NCBI GenBank assembly: GCA_035527715.1 | Contig: DATKZY010000021.1 | Span: forward strand, 1-64,000 | Direction: 5' to 3' | Origin: DSUN01 sp035527715 | Lineage (GTDB): Bacteria; Planctomycetota; PUPC01; DSUN01 | Length of the DNA stretch: 64,000 nucleotides | Part shown: positions 9,554 through 19,000 of the stretch, piece after piece | Layout of the letters: the number at the start of each line of letters is the position of its first letter | Numbering within the stretch: position 1 is the stretch's first letter | The notes under the pieces: generated by a model | Database searches by the model: none | What the model saw: only the letters and a program-made list of their open reading frames with translations | What the model was told of the DNA's origin: nothing | Position numbers and translations under genes: made by a program

Positions 9554-9861
9554 GCTCTTTGCCAATCCAGCCCCCCTTGGGGCGATAGACTACGCACGGG
9601 AGACTGCCCCGCCCGGAGATGGGGCATTGTTCCGTGGTACGAGCGGCGCTCGGAGGGCGACGAAGAAGGCCCCTATCCCAAGGCTGAAGAAGTCGCCCCG
9701 CCGGGTTGGAAGAAACCCGGTCGAGAGGCCGATGCCTGGCCGGCAGGCAGGACGTCCCTCGATTCGAGCGAGGCTCGGAGGCGGCCGGCGAGCGGCATAG
9801 CCAACTCCGCCGCGTCGGGCCGCTGCGCCTGTTCTTTGACAATTCGGTTTGGCCCTGCTCT

Positions 9862-9894
9862 AACCTCCCGCAGGTTTGAAACCTGCGGGAGGTT
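9862..9894. repeat. 33-nt near-perfect palindrome
   Basis: Arms AACCTCCCGCAGGTTT and AAACCTGCGGGAGGTT around one central base. Folds into a strong hairpin 70 bp beyond the stop of the 9968-13882 gene. It may act as a transcription terminator, but there is no T-tract, so a dispersed palindromic repeat is equally likely. Confidence 0.6.
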
Positions 9895-9967
9895 GGGGCG
9901 GGGACGTTGCCGCATCGCAAGGTGCGGGGGGGATAGTGCGCCCAGAGCGCGGGACGCAGGGCTGCCC

Positions 9968-12900
9968 CTACGGCTTGAAGATCAGCTCGCCCCAGTTGCG
10001 GGGTTCGAGCTTGAGCTCGAAGACCTCGTCGTTGACGATGCCGGTGGCCTGGTTGCTCCAGTGGGTGCGCAGGACGGTGTCCTTGCCCGCGGCGTCGCCG
10101 TGGGTGACGCCGAAGTCGCCGCGGAGGACCAGTCCATCGGTCGGCTTGATGCCGAGCGCGGCCAGGGGAATCGCCGCTTCGACGGCGTAGCCCTTCTTGT
10201 CGCGGTGGACGGTGACGGTGATCTGGACGCGGGGCACAGAGGCCCCGCCCACAGGGAGGACGGTGACGCTCTCGACGGTGTAGCCGTCGCGGACGACGCC
10301 CGAGTAGAACTTCTTGGGCGTCTTCTCGGCGGACTTCGGGCGGAAGAGGACGGCGGTGGGCGCGCCCTTGAAGGGGCCGATCGAGAGGCGCAGGTCGCCG
10401 AGAGCCGCCTCGCCCCGCTTCGGGTCGGCCTTGGGGTCGGTGCCGAGCTGGAAGTCCACCGTGTCGCCGCCGGCGTAGAGGAACTCGGGGGCCTCGGCGC
10501 CGTTGACCCACGGTGTCGCGTCCTTCACGTCCCACGCGAGATAGAGATTCGCGTCGTCCCAGGCCGCGGCGGTGCGGACCGCTGCGTCGTCCTGCTTCTT
10601 GTAGCTGATGATTTGGGCGTCCTTGAAGTCTCTGCCAACGTCGCCGGTGAACGTGGGCGTGAGCTTCTTGACGGTGAGCCGCCGGGTGCCGACGGCTTCC
10701 TGGAGGTATTTCTCGCGGAGGACGCGCGCCTGGGCGACCTCTTTCTCGGTGATGGCGATGCGTCGGTCGTCCTTGCGGCCGAGGAGGCCGAGCACGCCGC
10801 CGCGGCGGTCGGCTTCGAGGCGCTTTACCGCGTCGAGGCCGACGACCTTGATGTTCCAGAAGCCGGTCTTGCCGGCCTGGAGGTAGAGCTGGCCGTCGGG
10901 CGTGGCCGCGATGGAGCCGCCGAAGTCCTCGCCGCCCATGCCGGGCGGCACGTTGTCGAGGATGGCCCCCGGCACGGCCTGGTCGGGGAAGGCCATCTTC
11001 ATCGGGTCGCCCTGGAAGAGCCTGGTGAGGTAATAGCCCTCGCCCGTGAGGAGGTGCCATTCGCCCACGTTGGTGGCGATGACCCAGACGTTGCCGATGG
11101 GCTCGGGGAGCTTCGCGGCGCCGCAGGGGCCGTACGAACCGCGAATCATGCCGACCTCGGGCGGCACGGCGCGATGGCTGCCGTGGACGCCGACGAAGTT
11201 GTCGGGGTACCGCCAGGTCACCTTGCCCTTGGCGATGTCGGCGCACTGGAACCAGCTCATGTCCACGCCGTAGTCGCCGCCCTTGAGCACGAGCGTGCCG
11301 TCGGCCGAGCCGAGGCCGGCAAGGGGCATCTTGGTGGGCTTGGCGAGGTCGTATCTCGGCGCGCCGCAGGCGGTGAAGCCGGCGACCCTGAACTGGGCGT
11401 CGCCGCTGTAGAGCGTGAGGTCGGGCGTGACGCTCATGTACCAGCCGCTGAAGCGCATCTCGCCGGGCGCGCCGCTCAGCTCGTCGGGCTGGCGCTCGCC
11501 GTCGCCGTTGGCGTCGGCCCACACCATCGTCATCGCGGCGTCGGCCTTCTTGCCGTGGGCGGTGAGGGGGATTTCGGCGCCGTCCTTGTCGGCGTAGTAG
11601 ACGACGGTGCGGAGGCGATAGTCGGCGTCGCCCAGCCGCTCGTAGATCTTGAGCGGCCCGACGTTGCCCATCCAGTTGGCGGCGAGGGCGAGGTAGAGCC
11701 GCCTGTTGGCGCCGATGGCGAAGCGGGCGTTGCTCACGCCGTCGCGGGTGATCGTGCCGAGACAGGTGTCGCGGCCGGTCTTGGGGTCAATGCGCCACTC
11801 GCACGAGTGGCCGACCATCACGCAGGGGTCAAGCGGGTTGATGGCGCCGCCGAGGGCGCCGTAGGCGGTGGGGCCGAAGAACTCCCTGACGAGCTGTCCC
11901 GTCTCGGTGTTCCACACGCTGACGCGCTTGGGCTTGTCGTCGGCCTCCATCGCCCAGAGCTGGCCCTTGGCGTCCACGGTGAGGGCGTTGACGAAACGCA
12001 GGCCGTCGGGCTGCCAGGGGCCGAGGAGTGCTCGCCCGCCCTTGCGGCCGATCGTCTTCAGCAGCTTGCCGTCGGAGCCGTAGACGAGCACCTGGTTGTC
12101 GGGGTCGCGGACGCCGACGTAGACGTTCCCCTTGGGATCGAGGGCGATGGCGTGGGCGCTTTCGAGCCCTTCGACGAAGGGCTTGGCCTCGCCGCTCTGC
12201 GGGTTCACGGCCAGCGCGGCCTTCCAGCCGGAGATGACGAAGAGCTTGTCGCCGGCCGCTTCGATGTCAACGGGGGCGGGCACGGCGAGTTTCTTGAGGA
12301 GCTTGCCGGTCTTGCCGTCGAGGACGAGCACGGCGTCGCGCTTGGTGAAGCCGACGTAGACCTTGCCGTCGCGGGCGTGGAGGCAGTTGGCCCGCTCCTT
12401 CTCGTCGAGCTTGACGCCGACGAGGGGCCGCACGTCAAGGTCGGTCGAGCCGCTTCCCGCCCAGTCGGTGAAGCCGCCCGTCTTGGCGTCGGCGCGGAAG
12501 AGCCTGCCATCCCAGTTCATCGCGTAGACCGTGCCGCCGTCCACCGTGACCATCTCGGCGCCCGACATGCCGCCGCGGCTGAGGCGCCACTGGACGTTGC
12601 CCGCCAGGTCGCAGGCGACGAGGGCCTTGCCGGCCTCGGCGCCGCTCCAGCCGAGGTAGACCTTTTCCTTGTCGGCGTCGCAGGCGTAGGGGAGGCCGTG
12701 GTCGCCGCCCCAGTTGGTCTTGCCGCTCGGGCCGTCCCAGGGGGCAGAGCCGCCGTTGCACGCCCAGCCCACGAGGCGCAGGCCGATGCCCTTGTGCCAC
12801 AGCGCGTCCCACGTGTAGGTGGCGGGGGCCACGGGCTGGCCGGGCTGCCGCCAGTTGGGGGTCGTCAACCCGTCCCATTTGACCGTGTGCTTGCCCCTCG

Positions 12901-13882
12901 TGCGGAACTCGGCGTTGAGAAGCTGGCGGACGACGAGGCCATCCTTGTCGCGGATGTTGAGCGAGATATAGCCGTCCTCGGGCATCGTGAAGGCGATGGT
13001 CTCGAAGCCCTGAAGCTCCTTCGTGCGAATCAGCCCCGTCCAGTCCACGACCGGCAGGCCCTTCTCCATCGCGGTCTTGAACTCGCGGCCGTCGGCGAGG
13101 CGGAGCTTGCGGGGCGGCACGTTGCCCTTCGCCTCGAGGGTGCCCGTGCCCCAGCACTGGCTCGACATGAAGGTGAACACGCGGTCGGGCACGACGCCCG
13201 CCTTGAAGATGTCCTTGATCGTGATGCGGAAGCGGGCCTCGGTGCAGAAGTTGGGCTCGAGGGTCACGCCGATCTCGTCGCCGGCCTTGGGAATGTGGGC
13301 GGGGCGTCCCTGCCCCGCGTCCTTGCACAGCAGCTTCCAGGGGATGGAGATCTCCTGGACGTAGCCCTTGCCGTCGGCGTTCTTCGCGAACACCTGGACG
13401 GCGCCCTGGGCCTGGGCGTCCTTCATTCCGCCCTCGTTGAACTTCTTGCCGTAGGCGAGGTCAACGACGTCAATCCCGTCGCGGTCGAGCCAGGCGGTGA
13501 CGTGGGTCGTGCGCTCCTTGTCGCGGTCGCCGGGGGCGGTGACGAGGCGGGTCTGAAGGCAGTCGCCTGCGAAGCCGTAGTCGCCGCGCGAGCTGCCGGG
13601 GTTGTTCATCGGCGTCTCGTCAACCCAGCGGGCGAGGAGATAGAGGTTATCGGCGTCGTACATCAGGTGGAACCAGCAGGCGAGCTTGTCGCGCAGGTTC
13701 TCGGCGTCGCCGCAGGCGAAGACCCCGCCTGAGAGGTCCCAGTCGTCGGCCTTCCCGTCCACGACCACCTTCCCCGGCGCGGGCAGCACCTGGATGCCGA
13801 GGTTTTCGGTTTCGGTGGCCTGGCCACTGCCCGTGGCGAGAACGCAGGCGGCAACAATGCAGGCGAGGCTTGCGTGCTTCAT
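9968..13882 (-). CDS. Exported CBM9-like / FlgD-like / propeller protein, paralog A
   Basis: 1304 aa from the ATG at 13882, which starts a signal peptide (MKHASLACIVAACVLATGSG) after an AAGGAA ribosome site. Residues about 25-200 form an N-terminal CBM9-like domain (VVVDGKADDWDLSGGVF..YDADNLYLLARWVDETPM). A FlgD-like unit follows (ISLNIRDKDGLVVRQLLNAE). A propeller region with repeated VYVGF/LYVAVR-type blades spans about 400-1050. A second CBM9-like domain closes the protein (DDANLYLAWDVKDATPW; about 1080-1304). Such proteins are expected in the periplasm or at the surface and probably bind carbohydrate; no catalytic site was recognised. Two 25-nt palindromic elements are translated in it (10228-10252 and 13295-13319). 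It starts 23 bp after the frameshifted DUF1016 gene. Confidence 0.72.
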   Translation of the reverse strand: MKHASLACIVAACVLATGSGQATETENLGIQVLPAPGKVVVDGKADDWDLSGGVFACGDAENLRDKLACWFHLMYDADNLYLLARWVDETPMNNPGSSRGDYGFAGDCLQTRLVTAPGDRDKERTTHVTAWLDRDGIDVVDLAYGKKFNEGGMKDAQAQGAVQVFAKNADGKGYVQEISIPWKLLCKDAGQGRPAHIPKAGDEIGVTLEPNFCTEARFRITIKDIFKAGVVPDRVFTFMSSQCWGTGTLEAKGNVPPRKLRLADGREFKTAMEKGLPVVDWTGLIRTKELQGFETIAFTMPEDGYISLNIRDKDGLVVRQLLNAEFRTRGKHTVKWDGLTTPNWRQPGQPVAPATYTWDALWHKGIGLRLVGWACNGGSAPWDGPSGKTNWGGDHGLPYACDADKEKVYLGWSGAEAGKALVACDLAGNVQWRLSRGGMSGAEMVTVDGGTVYAMNWDGRLFRADAKTGGFTDWAGSGSTDLDVRPLVGVKLDEKERANCLHARDGKVYVGFTKRDAVLVLDGKTGKLLKKLAVPAPVDIEAAGDKLFVISGWKAALAVNPQSGEAKPFVEGLESAHAIALDPKGNVYVGVRDPDNQVLVYGSDGKLLKTIGRKGGRALLGPWQPDGLRFVNALTVDAKGQLWAMEADDKPKRVSVWNTETGQLVREFFGPTAYGALGGAINPLDPCVMVGHSCEWRIDPKTGRDTCLGTITRDGVSNARFAIGANRRLYLALAANWMGNVGPLKIYERLGDADYRLRTVVYYADKDGAEIPLTAHGKKADAAMTMVWADANGDGERQPDELSGAPGEMRFSGWYMSVTPDLTLYSGDAQFRVAGFTACGAPRYDLAKPTKMPLAGLGSADGTLVLKGGDYGVDMSWFQCADIAKGKVTWRYPDNFVGVHGSHRAVPPEVGMIRGSYGPCGAAKLPEPIGNVWVIATNVGEWHLLTGEGYYLTRLFQGDPMKMAFPDQAVPGAILDNVPPGMGGEDFGGSIAATPDGQLYLQAGKTGFWNIKVVGLDAVKRLEADRRGGVLGLLGRKDDRRIAITEKEVAQARVLREKYLQEAVGTRRLTVKKLTPTFTGDVGRDFKDAQIISYKKQDDAAVRTAAAWDDANLYLAWDVKDATPWVNGAEAPEFLYAGGDTVDFQLGTDPKADPKRGEAALGDLRLSIGPFKGAPTAVLFRPKSAEKTPKKFYSGVVRDGYTVESVTVLPVGGASVPRVQITVTVHRDKKGYAVEAAIPLAALGIKPTDGLVLRGDFGVTHGDAAGKDTVLRTHWSNQATGIVNDEVFELKLEPRNWGELIFKP
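10228..10252. repeat. 25-nt in-frame palindromic element
   Basis: Reverse-orientation copy inside paralog A, translated as part of the peptide VGGASVPRVQITV. Confidence 0.85.
13295..13319. repeat. 25-nt in-frame palindromic element
   Basis: Forward-orientation copy inside paralog A. It is read from the opposite strand in a different frame, giving AGQGRPAHIPK. Confidence 0.85.
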
Positions 13883-13905
13883 CAAAAGTTCCTTGCTAAG
13901 GGGGC

Positions 13906-14938
13906 TCACTCGACCTGGTCGAGGAGCCCTCGGATTTCGTCCGGCGGCGGCAATTGGCCGCGCAATTCGCGGGGCAGCCGCGACACGATGCGATAGGACG
14001 CCACACCAATGGGCTTCGCGGAGTCGCGCAACGCGTACTCGACGATTGTGCGGTCCTTCGACTTGCACAGGATGATGCCGATGGATGGCCCTTCGTCGGG
14101 CAGCCTCACGAGATCGTCGAGAGCCGCCAGGTAAAACTGCATCTTGCCGACGAACTCCGGCTCGAACTCGCCTATCTTGAGGTCAACGGCAACCAGGCAC
14201 CGCAGGCGGCGGTGGAAGAGGAGCAGGTCCACGAAGTACTCTTTGTCGGCTACCTCCAGTCGGAACTGCCCGCCGACGAAGGCAAAGTGCCCCCCCATTT
14301 CGCGCAGGAAGCCCTCCACCCGCGCGATGAGCGCCCGCTCGAGCTGCCGCTCGGAATGCTCCGCGCCCAACTCCAGGAAATCAAACGTGTACTCGTCCTT
14401 GACGGCCAGCTTCGCCTGGGCGCGGACGGCCGGCGTCAGGACGCGGTCGAAGTTCGTTTGGTTCAGCAGAGCCTTCTCGTACGACTGGTTCTCGATCTGG
14501 TGGATGAGGACGTTCTTGCTCCAGCCGAACTTGCGGGTCATTCGAAGGTAGAACTCGCGCTCCAGCGGGTCCTTGCAGCGCATCATAATCTCGACGTTCT
14601 TCGTCCAACTGATTTCTCTCACCAGTGGTGAGAGTTTTGGGGCATCTCGGTACTCCTCGTGGAACTGCTTCATTCGCCACAGGTTGGGAGCTGAGAATCC
14701 CCTGACGCCGGGGAGTTCTCGCCGCAGGTCGCGCGCCAGCCGCTGGACGATGGACCTGCCCCACGTGTCGCCCTTCTGCCGCTCCACGATCAGCCCGCCG
14801 ATATCCCAAATAGAGGCCGATCAGCTCGCGGTTGACCGCGCGGAGCGCCTCGTACTGCGCGGCGCGGACGCGTTCCTTGACCTGAACGAGCAGCCCCGCG
14901 TAGTCGTCGGGAAGGGCCTTGCCTCGCGTCACAGACAC
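13906..14938 (-). pseudogene. DUF1016 / YhcG-type PDDEXK nuclease, frameshifted
   Basis: Two overlapping frames together give a complete DUF1016 protein of about 339 aa. The N-terminal piece (PDDYAGLLVQVKERVRAAQY..AVNRELIGLY) starts from a GTG at 14938, or more likely at 14932 given the GGAGGA spacing. The C-terminal piece starts ERQKGDTWGRSIVQRLARDL and includes the nuclease core DKEYFVDLLLFHRRLRCLVAVDLK, where FVDLLL and the VDLK lysine form the PDDEXK-type signature. The frames join where LYWDIG is expected, and one extra A in the AAA run at 14808-14810 (plus strand) explains the break. The family includes defence- and restriction-associated nucleases. Alternatives are a sequencing error or translation from an internal GTG at 14787. 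Confidence 0.8.
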
Positions 14939-14966
14939 TCCTCCGTCCTCACTTCGGCACGCAGCC

Positions 14967-15992
14967 TCACGCGACGCTGGTCAGCCGGGCCTTCAGCGCC
15001 TCGAGCAGGCCGTCGGGCGGGTCGCAGGGGAGCTCGACGGGCTTGTGGCTCAGGGCGCTGGTGTAGAGGCCGAGGATGGCGTTGAACTGGGCGAGCGACC
15101 GCTCGAGACGGCACGGGTGCGGCTTGGCGGGGTCCCCGAGCCAGTCGAAGCAGGCCTCGGTGAGGCGCGCCTGGGCCAGGTCGTCCTCGATGCCGTAGTT
15201 GTGGGCGCCGCTCTCGTAGCCCGCGTCGTGCGTCTGCCGCTCCCAGGTCCACATCGTCCACTGCACGAAGCCCCCGGTGCCGTAGACCGAGATGCGCTTG
15301 TGGTGGTAGCGGCTCTCCTGCGTCGTGGCGAGCGGGGCGCACAGGCCGCAGACCATCATCGCGCTCACGCCGTTGGCGAAGCGCAGGCTCGCGGCGGCCA
15401 TCGCGGGCGCGGGCTGGCGCGAGGCCAGGTCCTCGGGTCCGCCCACCTGCCCGAAGACGCTCGCGAACGGCTCGAAGCCGTTGTAGCTGTGGGCCAGCTC
15501 GAGCACGTGCACGCCCTGATCGAGCGGGGTCGAGCGGGCGCTGACGTCAACGAACCGCACGTCGCCGATGCGGCCTTCGGCCACGTCGTGCTTGAGCGCG
15601 AGGTTGCGGGCGTGGAAGTGGAGCTGGGTGTTGACGGCGAACTTCGTGGGGCCGCGCTCGCCGAGGGCCTTGATCGCCCGCCAGTCCTCGCCCTGGAGGG
15701 CGATGGGCTTCTCGACGATGGCCACGGGCACCTTGTGCTCGACGGCGATCGTCATCAGCGGCACGCGCAGGCCGGGCACGGTGACGATGTGCAACAGGTC
15801 GGGCTTCTCGCGCTCGAGCATCTCGTGCGCGTCGCGGTAGCGGGTCGCGACGCCGAACTCGGTGCCGAAGTCGTTCAGCCGCTTCTCATCGAGGTCGCAG
15901 ATGGCCGCGATCTTGCCGCGCCGCACGTCCTTGTAGGCCCTGGCGTGTCCTCTCGCTCTCGGCCCGCAGCCCAGAAACGCGCACTTGAACAT
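14967..15992 (-). CDS. Gfo/Idh/MocA-family oxidoreductase
   Basis: 341 aa from the ATG at 15992, which follows AGGAG at good spacing. The N-terminal Rossmann fold shows FLGCGPRARGHARAY as the dinucleotide loop, and VEKPIAL is the EKP motif that contributes the catalytic lysine in this family. The C-terminal part is the usual alpha/beta substrate domain. Family members oxidise, reduce or epimerise sugars and related alcohols with NAD(P). It lies among genes for giant carbohydrate-binding proteins, fitting sugar catabolism, but the substrate cannot be told. About 30 bp separate it from the downstream DUF1016 gene. Confidence 0.85.
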   Translation of the reverse strand: MFKCAFLGCGPRARGHARAYKDVRRGKIAAICDLDEKRLNDFGTEFGVATRYRDAHEMLEREKPDLLHIVTVPGLRVPLMTIAVEHKVPVAIVEKPIALQGEDWRAIKALGERGPTKFAVNTQLHFHARNLALKHDVAEGRIGDVRFVDVSARSTPLDQGVHVLELAHSYNGFEPFASVFGQVGGPEDLASRQPAPAMAAASLRFANGVSAMMVCGLCAPLATTQESRYHHKRISVYGTGGFVQWTMWTWERQTHDAGYESGAHNYGIEDDLAQARLTEACFDWLGDPAKPHPCRLERSLAQFNAILGLYTSALSHKPVELPCDPPDGLLEALKARLTSVA

Positions 15993-16067
15993 GGCTTGCT
16001 CCTGAGAGGGATGGTTTCGCGTCTGGTGGCGGGACTCTAATCGAATGGCCCGCCGCATGCAAGCAGA

Positions 16068-19000
16068 CTACTGGCCGCCGCCGATGAGCAGCGTGCCCCA
16101 CAGGTTGGGCTGGAGGCGCGCCTCGGTGGGGATATCGCTGACGATGTTGGTGTCGCGGTTGTGCCAGCAGGCGCGCAGGGCGGTGGCCGTGCCCTTCGGG
16201 TCGCTGAAGAGGACGCCGAAGTCAATCCGCCCCTCGGCTCCCGGCTTCGGAGCATTGTAGGCGGGACGTCCCCGTCCCGCGTCTGCTGAGAGAAGCGCCC
16301 ACGGTATGGCGGCCTCGACGGTGTAGCCCGCACTCCCCTTCCCCATCGCCGCCTTCACCTCGTCGGCCAGGCGCACCTCGTCCATCGTCACGGCGTTGGG
16401 GCGGCCGGCGCCCTCAAAGGCATCGAAGGTGAAGGGCCGCTTCGTCGCCGACACGGGGCGGTAGAGAACCGCTCGCGGCTTGCCGTCGAGTTCGGTGATG
16501 AGGAGCCGCAGGTCGCCCGCGCGAGGGGCCGCCTCGTCGAGCTTGCCGCCGGGCGCGCGCCAGCAGAGGTCCACGGCGTCGCCGCCCTTGAAGGCGAGCT
16601 CCCAGCGCGGGGCCTTGTTGAGCATCGGGCTGGGGTCGCGGACGTCCCACGCGACGTAGAGGTTTGCGTCGTCGTACGCCGTCACCACTCGCGCGCCGCG
16701 GTCGGCGTCCACCTTGATCTCGACCGCGCCCTCGCGGGACCACTCGTCGAGCTTGCCGTCGAGGGCGACAGGCTTGGCTGCCCGTTTGATGGCGGCACTG
16801 CCGCGGCCCTTGCCGCCGGTCAGGCGGAACTGGCGAATCTCGGCCATGCGGGGCAGGTGCTGCGGGCGGATCTCGGTCTCGCCGCTGATGCGGCGCAGGG
16901 TGTCGAGCCCCTTGACCTCGAACACGCGGCAGTCGGTGAAGCCGCTGGTCAGAACGTAGCGGCCATCCACCAGGCGCGTGAAGTAGCCGTGGAACGACTC
17001 CTGGCCAGGGGCCATGCGGTTGGCGACGAAGCCGCGCTCGGGCCTGTCGGGCCAGCTCTCGAAGCTCGCGCGTGCGTCGGCGAAGAGCTGGTCCACGTGG
17101 AGCATGTCGTCGGTGAAGAGGTAGCGCTGGCCGAAGTCGGAGACCCAGCACACGACCTCGCCGCCCATCTCGGGCACGTCGGCCACGCCGTGGGCCTGGA
17201 AGGGGTAGAGCACGACGCCCGGCTCGGGCAGGCGATAGGTCCAGCGGCCCGTGTGCTCGCCGCGGAACCAGAAGGTGCGGGCGGCGACGCCGGCGGGCCA
17301 GATGCGGCGCATCTCGCTGAAGTAGTCGCCGCGCTCGCCGGCGCAGCCGCTGTTGTAGCTGCCGTCGCGCAGGCCGATGCCGTTCTGGCACTCGCCGGCC
17401 ATGGGCTCGAAGCGCGTGAGGTCGTACAGCGGCGTGCCGCCGGGCGTGACGGCGACGCAACGGAGGCGCAGGCCGGGCTTCTCGACGCCGCGGCTGAAGA
17501 AGAGGTCGAGGGTCTGCGAGGGACGGAGGCCCCAGTAGTCGGTCCCGCCCCAGTCGGCGCTGCCGCCGCGGACCACCTCGTCCTCCTGCACCACGCAGTC
17601 GTCGTTGCGGTCGAGCCACGCCAGCTTCTTCTGGGGGTCAACGTGGACGCATAGCGCCCAGCGGCGGTCGGGCCGCTCGCGGAAGACTTGCCTCGCGCCG
17701 CGACACTTGTGGATGTAGGCCCGGCCCTTGCAGGCCATCATGTACTCGGCGTCCACGTTGCCGCCCGTGGCGTGGTCGCCCTGCCCCACGACGATGCCGA
17801 GGCGGCCCGCCCCCTCGGGCAGGACGAGGCCGATCTGGCGAAGCGTCCACTCGCCCGTATCGAGGTTGATGCGGAACTGCATGTCGCGGTAGAAGGCCAT
17901 CGTGGGGTCGAGCGGGTTGATGACGCCGCCGCCGCCGTAGCCCGTGTCGCCGATGAAGTCGCGCCGCCAGCGCCGCCCGCTCCACACGCTCACCCGCTTG
18001 GGCCGCTGCGTGTTCTCGACGACCCAGAGGCGCCCGTCGGAATCGAGGGCAAGGCCGCTGGGGTTGAGGAAGCCCTCCGACGGCTCGTACCAGCCGTTCT
18101 GCGTGCGGCCGCCGCGCTTGCCGATCTCGGTCACGCGGCGGCGGCCGAGGAAGTCGCGCCAGTAGGTCCGCACCTGGTGCAGCGGCGCGCCGAAGGCCAC
18201 ATACGCCGTGCCGTCGGGGTGGCGGGCGATGGCCTGTGCCGCGCTGAAGTCGCCCCTGACGACGGGGCGGATGTCGCCCGTCGTGACGCTCAGCTCGATG
18301 AGGCCGCGCTTCGCCGCGACGAGCAGGCGGCCGCCGCCCGCGGCGCACAGCTCGCCCGCGGCGTCCACGCGGAAGTCGCGGACGGGCTGGAGCGTGTTGC
18401 GGTCGAACATGCGGACGAGCGACTTGTCCTTGATCGAGAGAAACAGCCCGGTGGGCAGCGCGGCGAAGCCTGCCGCGGTCTCCTTGTCGCCGAGGAGCGC
18501 CAGGCGTTTCGTCGGCTTGCCATCGGGGCCTTTGAGGTCGAGCCACTTGCCCGTCGCGGCCTCGAACTGCATGAGGCCGCGCGGCGTGATGCCCAGCCAG
18601 TTGCTGTCGCCTCGGCTCGTGTAGGCGTAGAGAACGCCCTCGCAGAAGGCCAGGCGGTCGGGCTCGCCGCTCTTGGCCGTCCAGAGCTTGTTGCCCTGCT
18701 CGTCAACTGCGAAGAGGGGGAACCCGGCTTCTGCCCCGAGGCCGCCGAGGAAGACCCGCCCCTCGCCCGTCGCCACGCACTGGAGGTTCCCGTGGTCCGG
18801 CCCCCAGGCGCCGGTGCCGTCGCTGTTCGCCCACGGGCACGCGCGATTCGGCTGGTAGAAGCTCATGAGCCAGCGAACGTCAATGGCGCCGCGCGTGATG
18901 CCGACCCAGCGATACTTGCCGAGAGGCAGCGGCTCGTTGCGGTCGGTGAGGCCCGACCAGAAGATGGTGTGGCTGCCCTGGGGGAACTTGGCGCCGCCGA

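Noticed and set aside
9440..13732. A 1430-codon open frame on the plus strand opposite paralog A
   Set aside because: It is an antisense shadow produced by the GC-rich codon use of the minus-strand gene. It lacks family motifs, a start signal and a signal peptide, and it crosses intergenic repeats.
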